Shown: positions 1-7,950 of the stretch, one piece after another
Numbering within the stretch: position 1 is the first letter of the stretch
How the letters are laid out: the number at the start of each line of letters is the position of its first letter
Origin: Paracidovorax konjaci
GTDB taxonomy: Bacteria; Pseudomonadota; Gammaproteobacteria; Burkholderiales; Burkholderiaceae_C
DNA length: 64,000 nucleotides
NCBI RefSeq assembly: GCF_900112675.1
Contig: NZ_FOMQ01000012.1
Span: 62,001 to 126,000, forward strand
Reading direction: 5' to 3'
Program-made: the position numbers and the translations under genes
Notes under the pieces: generated by a model
What the model was told of the DNA's origin: nothing
The model's database searches: none
What the model saw: only the letters and a program-made list of their open reading frames with translations

Positions 1-37
1 CGCTGGCCGGGTGGCCAAGTCGCGTGTCTCAAACGCC

Positions 38-60
38 GCAAAACCTCGGCAGCGTTTTGC
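38..60 (+). promoter_or_regulatory. Inverted repeat in the rpsP leader
   Basis: A 7-bp inverted repeat (GCAAAAC, 9-nt gap, GTTTTGC) lies 22 bp before the rpsP start codon. It may be part of the S16 leader or an operator. The window begins too close upstream to see the promoter, so its role is unknown. Confidence 0.3.
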
Positions 61-82
61 TGTCCCACCCGAAGGATTCATT

Positions 83-337
83 ATGGTCGTCATTCGACTC
101 TCCCGCGGCGGCTCCAAAGGTCGTCCGTTCTTCAACATCGTCGTGGCCGACAAGCGCGTTCGCCGCGATGGTCGTTTCATTGAGCGCCTGGGTTTCTACA
201 ACCCCACGGCCAAGGAAGGCGAAGAAGGCCTGCGCATCGCCCAGGATCGCCTGACGTACTGGAAGGGCGTTGGCGCCCAGACGTCCGAAACCGTTGACCG
301 TCTGATCAAGCAAGCCGCCAAGAAGGCTGCTGCCTGA
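83..337 (+). CDS. rpsP: 30S ribosomal protein S16
   Basis: Encodes bS16, a small primary-binding protein of the 30S subunit needed for its assembly. The 84-residue product starts [10 protein letters not shown] and contains the family segment [12 protein letters not shown] followed by a conserved FYNP motif; the length is typical. The frame stays open upstream to position 11, but the ATG at 83, preceded by GAAGGA, gives the canonical N terminus. It is the first gene of the rpsP-rimM-trmD-rplS cluster. A strong terminator-like hairpin follows directly after it, so much of its transcription may end before rimM. Identity is very secure. Confidence 0.98.
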   Translation: MVVIRLSRGGSKGRPFFNIVVADKRVRRDGRFIERLGFYNPTAKEGEEGLRIAQDRLTYWKGVGAQTSETVDRLIKQAAKKAAA

Positions 338-376
338 TTCGCTGGATGGACCCGGGACTTCGCGCCCGGAACAAGG

Positions 377-411
377 CGGGCTCCGTTGCAATGCGTACGG
401 AGCCCGTTTTT
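377..411 (+). terminator. Hairpin plus T-tract between rpsP and rimM
   Basis: A perfect 10-bp stem (CGGGCTCCGT / ACGGAGCCCG) with a 10-nt loop is followed by five T residues. This is a textbook intrinsic terminator, placed inside an otherwise co-directional operon 23 bp before the rimM ATG. It probably acts as an attenuator, allowing high S16 but low RimM/TrmD expression. Confidence 0.85.
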
Positions 412-434
412 CATTGCAAGAAGAATTTTTGACC

Positions 435-1007
435 ATGCCCAGCCTGCCCCTGCTCGATCCTGCCGAACTGCCTCCCGATGCGGTGGAGGTGGGGCGCATC
501 GCGGATGCCTGGGGTGTGAAGGGCTGGTTCAAGGTGCTGCCGTACAGCGCCGACCCCGAAGCGCTTTTCTCCTCCAAGCGCTGGTACCTGCAGCCCAGCG
601 AAAAGGGTGCCAAGAGCTTTTTCACCGGCACGGTTCTCTTGCCGATCCGGCAGGCAAAGGAGCATTCGGACTCCATCGTGGCGCAGGCCCAGGGCGTGGA
701 CGATCGCGATGCCGCCGAAGCCTTGAAGGGCGCGCGCATTTTCGTTCCCCGGTCGAGCTTTCCCACGGCGGCGGAAGACGAGTACTACTGGGTGGACCTG
801 ATCGGTCTCGATGTGGTCAATCGCGAAGGGCTGTCTCTCGGCACAGTGCGTGAATTGTTCGCGACAGGCCCGCAGACGACGCTGGTGTTGTCCGAGATGC
901 GCGATGGCAAGCTGCAGGAACGCATGATTCCGTTCGTGTCGGCTTTCGTGGACCGGGTGGACATGGAAGCGCGCCGCATCGTGGTGGACTGGCAGCCCGA
1001 TTACTGA
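435..1007 (+). CDS. rimM: Ribosome maturation factor RimM
   Basis: RimM binds S19 in the head of the 30S subunit and assists 16S rRNA processing. The 190-residue protein has an N-terminal RimM barrel starting around VEVGRIADAWGVKGWFKV and a C-terminal PRC-barrel around residues 110-185, with the family sequence YYWVDLIGLDV at the domain junction. I chose the ATG at 435; an in-frame TTG at 414 would add seven residues but would start within a few bases of the preceding terminator's T-tract. trmD follows after 13 bp. Identity is secure, the start slightly less so. Confidence 0.95.
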   Translation: MPSLPLLDPAELPPDAVEVGRIADAWGVKGWFKVLPYSADPEALFSSKRWYLQPSEKGAKSFFTGTVLLPIRQAKEHSDSIVAQAQGVDDRDAAEALKGARIFVPRSSFPTAAEDEYYWVDLIGLDVVNREGLSLGTVRELFATGPQTTLVLSEMRDGKLQERMIPFVSAFVDRVDMEARRIVVDWQPDY

Positions 1008-1020
1008 GCGCGGTCTTTCC

Positions 1021-1788
1021 ATGCGCTTTGACGTCATCACCCTGTTTCCGGAGCTGTTTGCTCCCTTCCTGACCAGTGGCGTCACCCGGCGGGCCTACGC
1101 CTCCAGGCTGGTGGATGTGCGTCTCTGGAATCTGCGGGACCATGCAGAAGGGAATTACCGGCGCGTGGACGACCGGCCCTTCGGCGGCGGCCCCGGCATG
1201 GTCATGATGGCCGAGCCGCTCGAACGCTGCCTTGCGGCCATTCGTGCGGAGCGCGGCGAGTTGCCGGGCACAGCGGCACCCTTGGTGATGTTTTCCCCGA
1301 TCGGGCGGAGGATCGACCATGCCCAGGTGGTGGGATGGGCAGGAGGCACGGGGGCCATTCTTCTTTGTGGTCGCTACGAAGGCGTGGACCAGCGTTTCAT
1401 CGATGCGCATGTCGATGTCCAGTTGAGCCTGGGCGACTTCGTCCTGTCGGGAGGGGAGATCCCCGCCATGGCGCTGCTGGATGCGGTGGCACGGCTGCAA
1501 CCCGGTGTATTGAATGACGAAGGAAGCCACCAGGCCGACAGCTTCAATGCGGCGCTGGACGGGCTGCTGGATTGCCCGCACTACACACGGCCCGAGGAAT
1601 GGAAGGGCCAGGCGGTCCCCGCACCTTTGCTGACGGGACACCATGCGCAGATCGAGCGCTGGCGGCGTGACCAGCGCCTGCTGGTGACGGCGCGGCACCG
1701 ACCTGACCTGATCGATGCGGCGCGCCTTTCCGGCTGCCTGGATCGTGCCGACGAAGCTGTTTTGGCCAAGTCGCCAGGCTTGCTATAA
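1021..1788 (+). CDS. trmD: tRNA (guanine37-N1)-methyltransferase
   Basis: TrmD methylates G37 next to the anticodon using S-adenosylmethionine and so prevents +1 frameshifting. The 255-residue protein begins [13 protein letters not shown] and has the SPOUT trefoil-knot signature: [10 protein letters not shown], followed by a [12 protein letters not shown] stretch that forms the AdoMet pocket. Length matches the family. It is 13 bp from rimM and probably co-transcribed with it. Its last codon and stop form part of a TATAAT box that likely serves the downstream rplS, an unusual economy of sequence. Confidence 0.98.
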   Translation: MRFDVITLFPELFAPFLTSGVTRRAYASRLVDVRLWNLRDHAEGNYRRVDDRPFGGGPGMVMMAEPLERCLAAIRAERGELPGTAAPLVMFSPIGRRIDHAQVVGWAGGTGAILLCGRYEGVDQRFIDAHVDVQLSLGDFVLSGGEIPAMALLDAVARLQPGVLNDEGSHQADSFNAALDGLLDCPHYTRPEEWKGQAVPAPLLTGHHAQIERWRRDQRLLVTARHRPDLIDAARLSGCLDRADEAVLAKSPGLL

Positions 1789-1789
1789 T
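1762..1789 (+). promoter_or_regulatory. Likely sigma-70 promoter for rplS
   Basis: TTGGCC (1762-1767), a 16-bp spacer and a perfect TATAAT (1784-1789) lie at the very end of trmD. The TAA stop of trmD is contained in the -10 box. It would give rplS its own transcript with a leader of about 125 nt. The 131-bp trmD-rplS gap contains no other gene that I can support. Confidence 0.65.
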
Positions 1790-1919
1790 CGCGGGCTTTT
1801 CGATCCTCTGTCCGGCCGCTGCAGGGCCATGGCTTCCATTCCTGGGGGCTGCCCCAGCACCACGCGTCAATCCCGACGCCTGCCAATCCTGGCGCGGTCA
1901 TGATCGTTGGATACATCAA

Positions 1920-2303
1920 ATGAATCTGATCCAGATCCTCGAGCAGGAAGAAATCGCCCGCTTGAACAAGACCATTCCCCAGTTCGCTCCTGGCGACACG
2001 GTCATCGTCAGCGTGAACGTCGTCGAAGGCACCCGCAAGCGTGTGCAGGCTTACGAAGGCGTGGTGATCGCCAAGCGCAACCGCGGCCTCAACAGCGGCT
2101 TCACGGTGCGCAAGATCTCCAGCGGCGAAGGCGTGGAGCGTACCTTCCAGACCTACAGCCCGCTGATCGCCAACATCGAAGTGAAGCGCCGTGGTGATGT
2201 TCGCCGCGCCAAGCTGTACTACCTGCGCGACCGTTCGGGCAAGTCGGCACGTATCAAGGAAAAGCTGCCTTCGCGCGTGAAGGTGGCAACGCCTGCAGCT
2301 TGA
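1920..2303 (+). CDS. rplS: 50S ribosomal protein L19
   Basis: bL19 lies at the 30S-50S interface and stabilises an intersubunit bridge. The 127-residue product begins [11 protein letters not shown] and carries the family segments [26 protein letters not shown] and [16 protein letters not shown]; the length is usual. It is the last gene of the rpsP cluster but is separated from trmD by 131 bp with an apparent promoter of its own. No strong Shine-Dalgarno sequence is visible just before the ATG, which is odd for a ribosomal protein gene. A perfect terminator follows at 2327. Confidence 0.98.
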   Translation: MNLIQILEQEEIARLNKTIPQFAPGDTVIVSVNVVEGTRKRVQAYEGVVIAKRNRGLNSGFTVRKISSGEGVERTFQTYSPLIANIEVKRRGDVRRAKLYYLRDRSGKSARIKEKLPSRVKVATPAA

Positions 2304-2326
2304 GGCTTTCCATCGCCCTGGCTTCC

Positions 2327-2359
2327 AAAGCCGCTACAGAGTCCTGTAGCGGCTTTTTT
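2327..2359 (+). terminator. Intrinsic terminator after rplS
   Basis: A 13-bp perfect stem (AAAGCCGCTACAG / CTGTAGCGGCTTT) closes a 4-nt loop and runs into six T residues. It ends the ribosomal operon. The inner stem CGCTACAG/CTGTAGCG is the same as in the tRNA-Lys terminator near 19.26 kb. Confidence 0.92.
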
Positions 2360-2403
2360 CATGGTTTCGGCGGTGCCGCCAAGCCGAGATTGTCACTGTG
2401 ACC

Positions 2404-3156
2404 ATGCCATCCTCTTCATCTGCCGCCTCCGGACCATCGCTTTCCCAGGAAGGGAGCGCTCCAACCAGCGGACCGTTGACGGCACTGCCGGGCTTCAACC
2501 CACGGCAGGCACCGGTGCTGGCCGTGGATGACCACCTGCCCCCGGTGCCGCGGCAGGCCCAGACCCCGGAAGCGCTGAGACGGCGGTTTGCCGCCCCTCC
2601 ACCATGGACTCCCGAGGTGCTGCGTGAAAAATCACTGACCGAAAAAGCCCCGCGGGATGCGGCCGTTCTGGTGCCCATCATGTTGCGCAGCGAGCCCACC
2701 GTGCTGTTGACGGAGCGTACGGCCCACTTGTCCACGCACTCGGGGCAGGTGGCGTTTCCAGGGGGGCGAATCGATCCGGAAGATGCCGATGCGGTTGCCG
2801 CCGCATTGAGGGAAGCGTGGGAAGAGGTCGGGCTCGAAAGCCGGCGTGTGGAGGTGTTGGGCGTTCTGCCCGTCTATGCGACAGGGACGGCATTCATGGT
2901 CACGCCGGTCGTGGCGCTGATAGACCCGCAAGGAGAGCTCAAGCCCAATCCCTACGAGGTGGCTGCGATGTTCGAAGTGCCCCTGGCCTTCCTGCTGGAT
3001 CCCGCCAACCATCGGCACCACGCATTCGAACTGGGCGGGGTGCGTAGGGAATGGCTGTCCATTCCCTACGTCGATCCCCAAACGGGGGCGTCGCACTTCA
3101 TCTGGGGCGCGACGGCCGGCATGCTGAGAAACCTCTACCGATTCATGCTGGCGTGA
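2404..3156 (+). CDS. Nudix hydrolase, probable CoA pyrophosphatase
   Basis: Predicted to hydrolyse nucleoside diphosphate derivatives, most likely CoA or its oxidised forms, to 4'-phosphopantetheine and 3',5'-ADP. The Nudix box is clear around residues 120-145 (FPGGRID followed by REAWEEVGL). It is preceded by LLTERTAHLSTHSGQVAF, the signature of the NudL/YeaB-type CoA-diphosphatase subgroup. The first ~80 residues are a Pro/Ser-rich extension that I do not recognise. ATG at 2404 is chosen; a GTG at 2398 is equally possible. It stands alone between the rplS terminator and a CbiB-like gene 114 bp downstream. Confidence 0.85.
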   Translation: MPSSSSAASGPSLSQEGSAPTSGPLTALPGFNPRQAPVLAVDDHLPPVPRQAQTPEALRRRFAAPPPWTPEVLREKSLTEKAPRDAAVLVPIMLRSEPTVLLTERTAHLSTHSGQVAFPGGRIDPEDADAVAAALREAWEEVGLESRRVEVLGVLPVYATGTAFMVTPVVALIDPQGELKPNPYEVAAMFEVPLAFLLDPANHRHHAFELGGVRREWLSIPYVDPQTGASHFIWGATAGMLRNLYRFMLA

Positions 3157-3270
3157 GGGGGCATGTGCACATGCACCTGCATTCAACGGCCTTGTCGCGG
3201 GTGGTGAAGCCTGCGCAAGCAGCGGCCGCCGTGCCTTCATCCCTGCAATACAGCCCAGTATGATTGCTGC

Positions 3271-4263
3271 ATGAGTTTCTTTGCCATCCTGATGGCGTTG
3301 CTGATCGAGCAGGCCCGACCGCTGGCGCGCAGCAACCCGATCCACGCCGGCGTGCGCGCATGGGCCCTCTCCGTGAGCCGCAACTTCGACGCGGGCAAGC
3401 CGCACCACGGCTGGGTGGCCTGGATATTGGCCGTCTGCGTGCCTTCGCTGGCCGTGCTGGGCGTGCACTGGCTGCTCATGGTCACCATCGGATGGCCGGC
3501 AGCCGTGGTGTGGGGGATCGCGGTGCTGTATGTCACCCTGGGCTTCCGGCAATTCAGCCACCATTTCACCAACATCCGCGACGCGCTTGAAGAGCGTGAC
3601 GAAGATGCGGCCCGGGCGCGGCTGGCCGCGTGGCAGCAGGTCGATGTCGGATTGCTGCCCAGAAGCGAGATCGTGCGGCATGTGATCGAGTACTCGGTGA
3701 TCGCGGCGCACCGGCACGTGTTCGGTGTGCTGGCCTGGTTTTCCGTGCTGGCTGCGTTGGGGCTCGGTCCCGCAGGGGCCGTCTTCTACCGCCTTTCCGA
3801 ATTCGTGTCGCGTTATTGGAAGATGGGAGGGCGCGGCGCGAGTGTGGCCCACCCTGGAAGCCTGCCGTTGCAGCGGGCATCCGCACAGGCCTGGACCGTG
3901 GTGGATTGGTTGCCCGCACGCCTCACGGCCCTCAGCTTCGCCGTGGTAGGCAGCTTCGAAGAAGCCATCGACGGCTGGCGGTTCCACGCGCAGCACTTCC
4001 CCAACGACAACGACGGGGTGATCCTGGCTGCCACCGCAGGAGCCATCAACGTGCGCCTGGGTGGTGAGGTGCTGCAGACGCGGTCCGATCTCCTTGCCGA
4101 AGGCGCGCTGCATCCGGATGTGCAGGAACTTGGCGGGGACAGCACTCCAGGCCGTGAGCCGGACGTCGCCCATCTGCGCAGCGTGGTGGGCCTGGTCTGG
4201 CGGTCGGTGGTCGTATGGATGCTGCTGCTGGCGCTATTGACCCTCGCACGGCTGCTGGGCTGA
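3271..4263 (+). CDS. CobD/CbiB family integral membrane protein
   Basis: A 330-residue membrane protein of the CobD/CbiB family, whose best-known members attach aminopropanol to cobyric acid in B12 synthesis. The N terminus (MSFFAILMALLIEQARPL) is typical of the version found alone in Betaproteobacteria. Hydrophobic spans lie around residues 45-100, 150-175 and 310-328. No other cobalamin gene is nearby, and the family copy in related genomes is often solitary, so a B12 role is not established here. It converges with rsgA, and a hairpin lies between the two stop codons. Confidence 0.75.
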   Translation: MSFFAILMALLIEQARPLARSNPIHAGVRAWALSVSRNFDAGKPHHGWVAWILAVCVPSLAVLGVHWLLMVTIGWPAAVVWGIAVLYVTLGFRQFSHHFTNIRDALEERDEDAARARLAAWQQVDVGLLPRSEIVRHVIEYSVIAAHRHVFGVLAWFSVLAALGLGPAGAVFYRLSEFVSRYWKMGGRGASVAHPGSLPLQRASAQAWTVVDWLPARLTALSFAVVGSFEEAIDGWRFHAQHFPNDNDGVILAATAGAINVRLGGEVLQTRSDLLAEGALHPDVQELGGDSTPGREPDVAHLRSVVGLVWRSVVVWMLLLALLTLARLLG

Positions 4264-4281
4264 TCCGGCGCGCACAAACCA

Positions 4282-4308
4282 TCCGGGAGCATGCCCGGAC
4301 CCGTTTTT
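4282..4308. terminator. Hairpin between convergent genes
   Basis: TCCGGG (4282-4287) pairs with CCCGGA (4294-4299) and is followed by CCCG and five T residues on the + strand. It is a modest terminator for the CbiB-like gene, overlapping the end of rsgA. Confidence 0.5.
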
Positions 4309-5285
4309 CACCAGTGGCGGTGCTCGCTCAGTTCGGCAAATAGATTGCTATAAATTTGATAGCGATTTGCGTAGATTACATCGCGGCATGCGCTGGTTTG
4401 CGCAGGAGATTCCTGCACATGCGCCATCACCGCACAGCCCGGTTCATGCAGATGGGTGCAGTTGTAGAACTTGCATTGGTCCGCGTATTGCCCGATGTCG
4501 GGCATGAGTCTGGGCAAGTCTGTCGCGGCAATATGGTGAAGCCCGAATTCCTGGAATCCCGGAGAGTCGATGAGTGCGGTCGTGCGCTCTGCAGGATCCA
4601 CCCAGTACCACGTGGTCGTGGTTGTCGTGTGCTTGCCTGAATTGAGCGCCTGGGATATTTCGCCCGTCACGGCAGACGCATGGGGAACCAGCAGGTTGAT
4701 GAGCGTGCTTTTCCCTGATCCGGAGGGGCCGAGGACCAAGGTCGTTTTGCCGCGCAAGTGCTCCCACAGTTCCGACTTGTCCACCTCCCCGGAATGGGTA
4801 AGCGACAACGGCAGCACCCGGTAGTGGTGTCGCTCTTCGCCTTCCCCGCACATGTGCCGGTAAGGCCATAACCTCTCCCAGGCCCGCTCGAAGGGTTCGA
4901 CCAGATCGCTCTTGTTGAGCGCTATGAGTGGCGTGATCCCCTCCGCTTCCGCTGCGATCAGGGCGCGGGCCAATTGGCTTTCGGAGAACACGGGTTCCGC
5001 GGCAATGAGGATCAGTACCTGGTCCAGGTTCGCGGCAAACGACTTCGTGCGAATCTCGTCCTGTCGGTAGAAGAGATTGCGGCGCTGCTGCACCTTCTCG
5101 ATGGTGCCTTCGTCGCCCTGGCCCGCAGGAGGGGATTGCCACAGGACGCGGTCACCGACAACGGCCTGGCTTTTCTTGCCCCGGGGATGACAGATGCGCC
5201 GGCTTCCATCGGGGCTTTCCACCAGGCAATGCCGCCCATGGCTGGCAACCACCAGGCCTTCGCTGGGTGCAATGCGTTCAGCCAT
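4308..5285 (-). CDS. rsgA: Small ribosomal subunit biogenesis GTPase RsgA
   Basis: RsgA is a circularly permuted GTPase that checks late 30S maturation. The 325-residue form has an N-terminal OB-fold, then GTPase motifs in permuted order: NKSDL (G4), GPSGSGKSTL (P-loop), DSPGFQEFGL (G3). A C-terminal zinc region follows with the spaced Cys/His set in CKFYNCTHLHEPGC. The frame runs open 20 codons further upstream, but the ATG at 5285 gives MAERIAPSEG and avoids overlap with phhB, which ends 17 bp before it. The last codons contain a dispersed palindromic repeat. Confidence 0.95.
   Translation of the reverse strand: MAERIAPSEGLVVASHGRHCLVESPDGSRRICHPRGKKSQAVVGDRVLWQSPPAGQGDEGTIEKVQQRRNLFYRQDEIRTKSFAANLDQVLILIAAEPVFSESQLARALIAAEAEGITPLIALNKSDLVEPFERAWERLWPYRHMCGEGEERHHYRVLPLSLTHSGEVDKSELWEHLRGKTTLVLGPSGSGKSTLINLLVPHASAVTGEISQALNSGKHTTTTTTWYWVDPAERTTALIDSPGFQEFGLHHIAATDLPRLMPDIGQYADQCKFYNCTHLHEPGCAVMAHVQESPAQTSACRDVIYANRYQIYSNLFAELSEHRHW
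4347..4363. repeat. Palindromic element GCTAT-N7-ATAGC, copy 1
   Basis: GCTAT, AAATTTG, ATAGC: 5-bp arms around a 7-nt centre, in an AT-rich patch inside the 3' end of rsgA. Read on the minus strand it encodes RYQIYSN near the RsgA C terminus. The same arm and spacer layout recurs at 37556, 43280 and 55625. Confidence 0.75.
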
Positions 5286-5302
5286 GCCGCGCCTGTCGCC
5301 TT

Positions 5303-5650
5303 TCACTCGGAAGCCGTCAGCAGCGCATCGAACCGCAACGCGCATTCGAAGTCCGTCGTGGAGATGCCCTGTACATCATGGGTGTTCAGGCTGACCACGC
5401 AGCGATCGTAGTGCACCGACAGATCGGGATGGTGGTCCTGCGCGTTGGCGATGAACGCCACCGCATTCACGAACGACATGGTTTCGTAGTAGTTCGCAAA
5501 CCGGTACGTTTTCTTGATGGCGACAGAGGATCCGTCGCCGCTCATAGACCAGCCCTGCAGTTCTGCGAGGCGCGTGACGATCTCCGTCGGATTGAGCGCG
5601 CGGCGGGTGGCGGTGGACCAGTCTTTCTTGGTGAGCATGGAGGAGGTCAT
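5303..5650 (-). CDS. phhB: 4a-hydroxytetrahydrobiopterin dehydratase
   Basis: Pterin-4a-carbinolamine dehydratase recycles the pterin cofactor of aromatic amino acid hydroxylases. The 115-residue protein has the family motif at NAQDHHPDLSVHYD, containing the catalytic His pair, and ends around THDVQGIS. Its start codon overlaps the stop of the upstream M48 protease gene as ATGA, so translation is probably coupled. rsgA follows 17 bp downstream. No phenylalanine hydroxylase gene is in the window. Confidence 0.93.
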   Translation of the reverse strand: MTSSMLTKKDWSTATRRALNPTEIVTRLAELQGWSMSGDGSSVAIKKTYRFANYYETMSFVNAVAFIANAQDHHPDLSVHYDRCVVSLNTHDVQGISTTDFECALRFDALLTASE

Positions 5651-6978
5651 GTGGAGGGCGTTGGCGTTGGCAGGGGCATGCGGGCCAGCCGTTCGCTGGC
5701 CGGCGGATGGGAGTAGTAGAACCTGGCGTAAACCGGGTCAGGGGTCAGCGTGGACGCATTGTCCTCGTAGAGCTTGAGCAGCGCAGATGCCAGAGCACTT
5801 CCTTCCGCTTGTGCCATGGCATACGCATCTGCCTCGAATTCATCGCGGCGTGACAGTTGCGCAAAAACGGGAGAAACGAAAAAAGTGAACAGCGGCACGG
5901 TCATCAGAAACAACAGCAATGCCAGGGCATCATTGGGCGCGCTGCCTTGCACGCCCGAAAGCGAAAGGTTGGGTTGCACGCCCAGGCCCGTGTAGAACCA
6001 TGCCTCGCCCGACAGCCAGCCCAGCAGGGCGAACCCCAGCAAGGCCAGGGAAAAGACGCCCACCATGCGCTTTGCGATGTGCCGGTGCTTGAAATGCCCC
6101 AGCTCATGCGCCAGTACTGCCTCGACTTCGTTCGGCTTGAGTTGTCGCAGCAGGGTGTCGTAGAACACCACCCGCTTGGCTGAGCCGAAGCCGGTGAAAT
6201 AGGCATTCGCATGCGCGCTGCGTCGGCTTCCATCCATGACGAACAATCCCTTGGACGCAAAGCCGCAGCGCTGTATGAGCGATGTGACCCGTTCCTTGAG
6301 CGTTTCATCTTCCAGAGGCTGGAACCGGTTGTAGAGCGGGGCTATGAACAGCGGATAGACAACCATCAGCACGAGGCTGAATGCGACCCAGGCGCCCCAG
6401 GCCCATAACCACCAGAGCGACCCGGCAACACCCATCAACCAGAGGATCAAAGCGACCAGCGGCAAGCCGATGGCAGTCGACATGGCCGTGGATCTGGCAA
6501 GGTCACCGAGCCACAGGCGCAGCGTCGTCTTGTTGAATCCGAAACGCTCTTCAAGGACGAATGTCTGGTAGAGAGCCATCGGCAGATCGATCAACCCGCT
6601 GATCAGCGCGAATCCGCCGATCAACGCCAATTGCTGGGCCATGCCTCCTCCCAGAAGTGATAACAATGCCTGGTTGAGCGCGTTCAAGCCGCCCAGAAGT
6701 GTCCAGCCCAGAAGCACAGCGGCTGCCAGTGCCGTTTCAAGCAAACCCAGCCGGCTCTTGGCGATGGTGTAGTCCGCTGCTTTCTGATGTGCAGAGAGCG
6801 AAATGCGTGTCGCGAACGGCGCCGGCACGGCATCCCGGTGGCGTGCCACATACTTGATTTGCCGGGAGGCCAGCCAAAAGCGGACCAGCAATCCCCCGAT
6901 CAGCAATGCAGCGAATGCGGCGGTAAAAAAGCCGGGGGGCGTTTCGAAATAAGAAGCGGGAGCAGGAGGCTGAAGCAT
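5647..6978 (-). CDS. M48 family membrane metallopeptidase (Ste24-like)
   Basis: A 443-residue integral membrane zinc protease resembling CAAX prenyl protease 1 (Ste24). It has several hydrophobic spans in the N-terminal half, the zinc motif HELGH at about residue 291 followed by FKHRH, and a downstream EFEADAYA stretch that supplies the third zinc ligand. The long open frame extends to 7365, but the ATG at 6978 gives the family N terminus and leaves 82 bp to the divergent orn. First gene of the M48-phhB-rsgA operon. Bacteria lack CAAX substrates, so it more likely acts in membrane protein quality control. Confidence 0.88.
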   Translation of the reverse strand: MLQPPAPASYFETPPGFFTAAFAALLIGGLLVRFWLASRQIKYVARHRDAVPAPFATRISLSAHQKAADYTIAKSRLGLLETALAAAVLLGWTLLGGLNALNQALLSLLGGGMAQQLALIGGFALISGLIDLPMALYQTFVLEERFGFNKTTLRLWLGDLARSTAMSTAIGLPLVALILWLMGVAGSLWWLWAWGAWVAFSLVLMVVYPLFIAPLYNRFQPLEDETLKERVTSLIQRCGFASKGLFVMDGSRRSAHANAYFTGFGSAKRVVFYDTLLRQLKPNEVEAVLAHELGHFKHRHIAKRMVGVFSLALLGFALLGWLSGEAWFYTGLGVQPNLSLSGVQGSAPNDALALLLFLMTVPLFTFFVSPVFAQLSRRDEFEADAYAMAQAEGSALASALLKLYEDNASTLTPDPVYARFYYSHPPASERLARMPLPTPTPST

Positions 6979-7060
6979 GTGCGGGGAGTTTAGGGCAATG
7001 GGTGTGCGCACGTGGTCTGGGGCCCTGCGCGTGCGCTGGCCCTTCGGAGACAATCCCTCC

Positions 7061-7645
7061 ATGTCTGAAATTTCCGTTATTGCCTCTCCCGGCCCTGTCC
7101 TGGCCAAATCCGACCAGAATTTTGTCTGGCTCGACTGCGAAATGACCGGGCTCAATCCCGAGACGGATCGATTGCTTGAAATTGCCGTGGTGGTGACAGG
7201 CCCGGACCTGGAGCCTCGCGTCGAGGGCCCTGTCTTCGCCATCCACCAATCGGATGCATTGCTGAACGGGATGGATGCCTGGAACAAAGGCACCCATGGA
7301 CGGAGCGGACTCATCGAGAAAGTGCGAACCTCCACCGTGACGGAGGCAGAGGCGGAACAAGCCATTCTGGAGTTCTTGGCGCGTTATGTGCGCAAGGGCG
7401 TAGCGCCTTTGTGCGGCAACAGCATCGGGCAGGACCGTCGATTCCTGGTCAGATACATGCCGCGGCTGGAGGCTTTTTTCCACTACCGCAATGTGGATGT
7501 GAGCACGCTGAAGGAATTGTCCAAGCGGTGGAAGCCAGAGGTGTATACCAGCTTCAAGAAAGCGCAAAAACACACCGCCATGGCGGATGTGCATGAGTCC
7601 ATCGACGAACTGGCGCATTACCGGAAGCATCTGCTGGCACTCTGA
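7061..7645 (+). CDS. orn: Oligoribonuclease
   Basis: Orn degrades 2-5 nt RNA, including pGpG from c-di-GMP breakdown, to mononucleotides. The 194-residue protein shows the DEDDh exonuclease motifs: WLDCEMTGL near the N terminus, SIGQDRRF in the middle and [14 protein letters not shown] at the end. The start at 7061 gives MSEISV with a ~16-residue extension before the conserved core; the open frame upstream to 6977 would overlap the divergent M48 gene. Length is slightly above the E. coli protein. Confidence 0.95.
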   Translation: MSEISVIASPGPVLAKSDQNFVWLDCEMTGLNPETDRLLEIAVVVTGPDLEPRVEGPVFAIHQSDALLNGMDAWNKGTHGRSGLIEKVRTSTVTEAEAEQAILEFLARYVRKGVAPLCGNSIGQDRRFLVRYMPRLEAFFHYRNVDVSTLKELSKRWKPEVYTSFKKAQKHTAMADVHESIDELAHYRKHLLAL

Positions 7646-7865
7646 GCCGGGTTGGTGCCCTGTTTTCATCGGGCATTGCGGGAAAACCCCAGTCGTGCGA
7701 CAATCGCCGGCTTGCGCGGAAAATTTTGTTGTCCGATCCTCGGCAGCTTGTCCGCGCAGTTGCACATCTCCCCTTCACACCGGGCCGCGGACTGCTGCGA
7801 TGAGCGCAGCATGGACTTTCCGCACCAATGCCCACCTGCCCCGCTACCGCGGGCGCTGGTTTCGC

Positions 7866-7920
7866 TGAATGGTTGATGTTTTTTAACCATTCACGAAGCC
7901 CTCGCAGGCTCCCGCCTGCG
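7866..7920 (+). promoter_or_regulatory. Two hairpins in the DEAD-box helicase leader
   Basis: Two perfect inverted repeats lie in tandem 30-85 bp before the helicase ATG. One has 9-bp arms TGAATGGTT/AACCATTCA (7866-7893) around a T-rich 10-nt loop. The other has 7-bp arms CGCAGGC/GCCTGCG (7903-7920) with a 4-nt loop. The 305-bp gap after orn (7646-7950) holds no gene I can support, so a long structured 5' UTR is likely, as seen for other RNA-helicase and cold-shock genes. Confidence 0.55.
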
Positions 7921-7950
7921 TGCGTCTTTGTGTGAGAAACATAGATAGAC

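Noticed and set aside
3161-3174. 14-bp perfect palindrome GCATGTGCACATGC after the Nudix gene
   Set aside because: Single occurrence without T-tract or clear regulatory context; reported here only.
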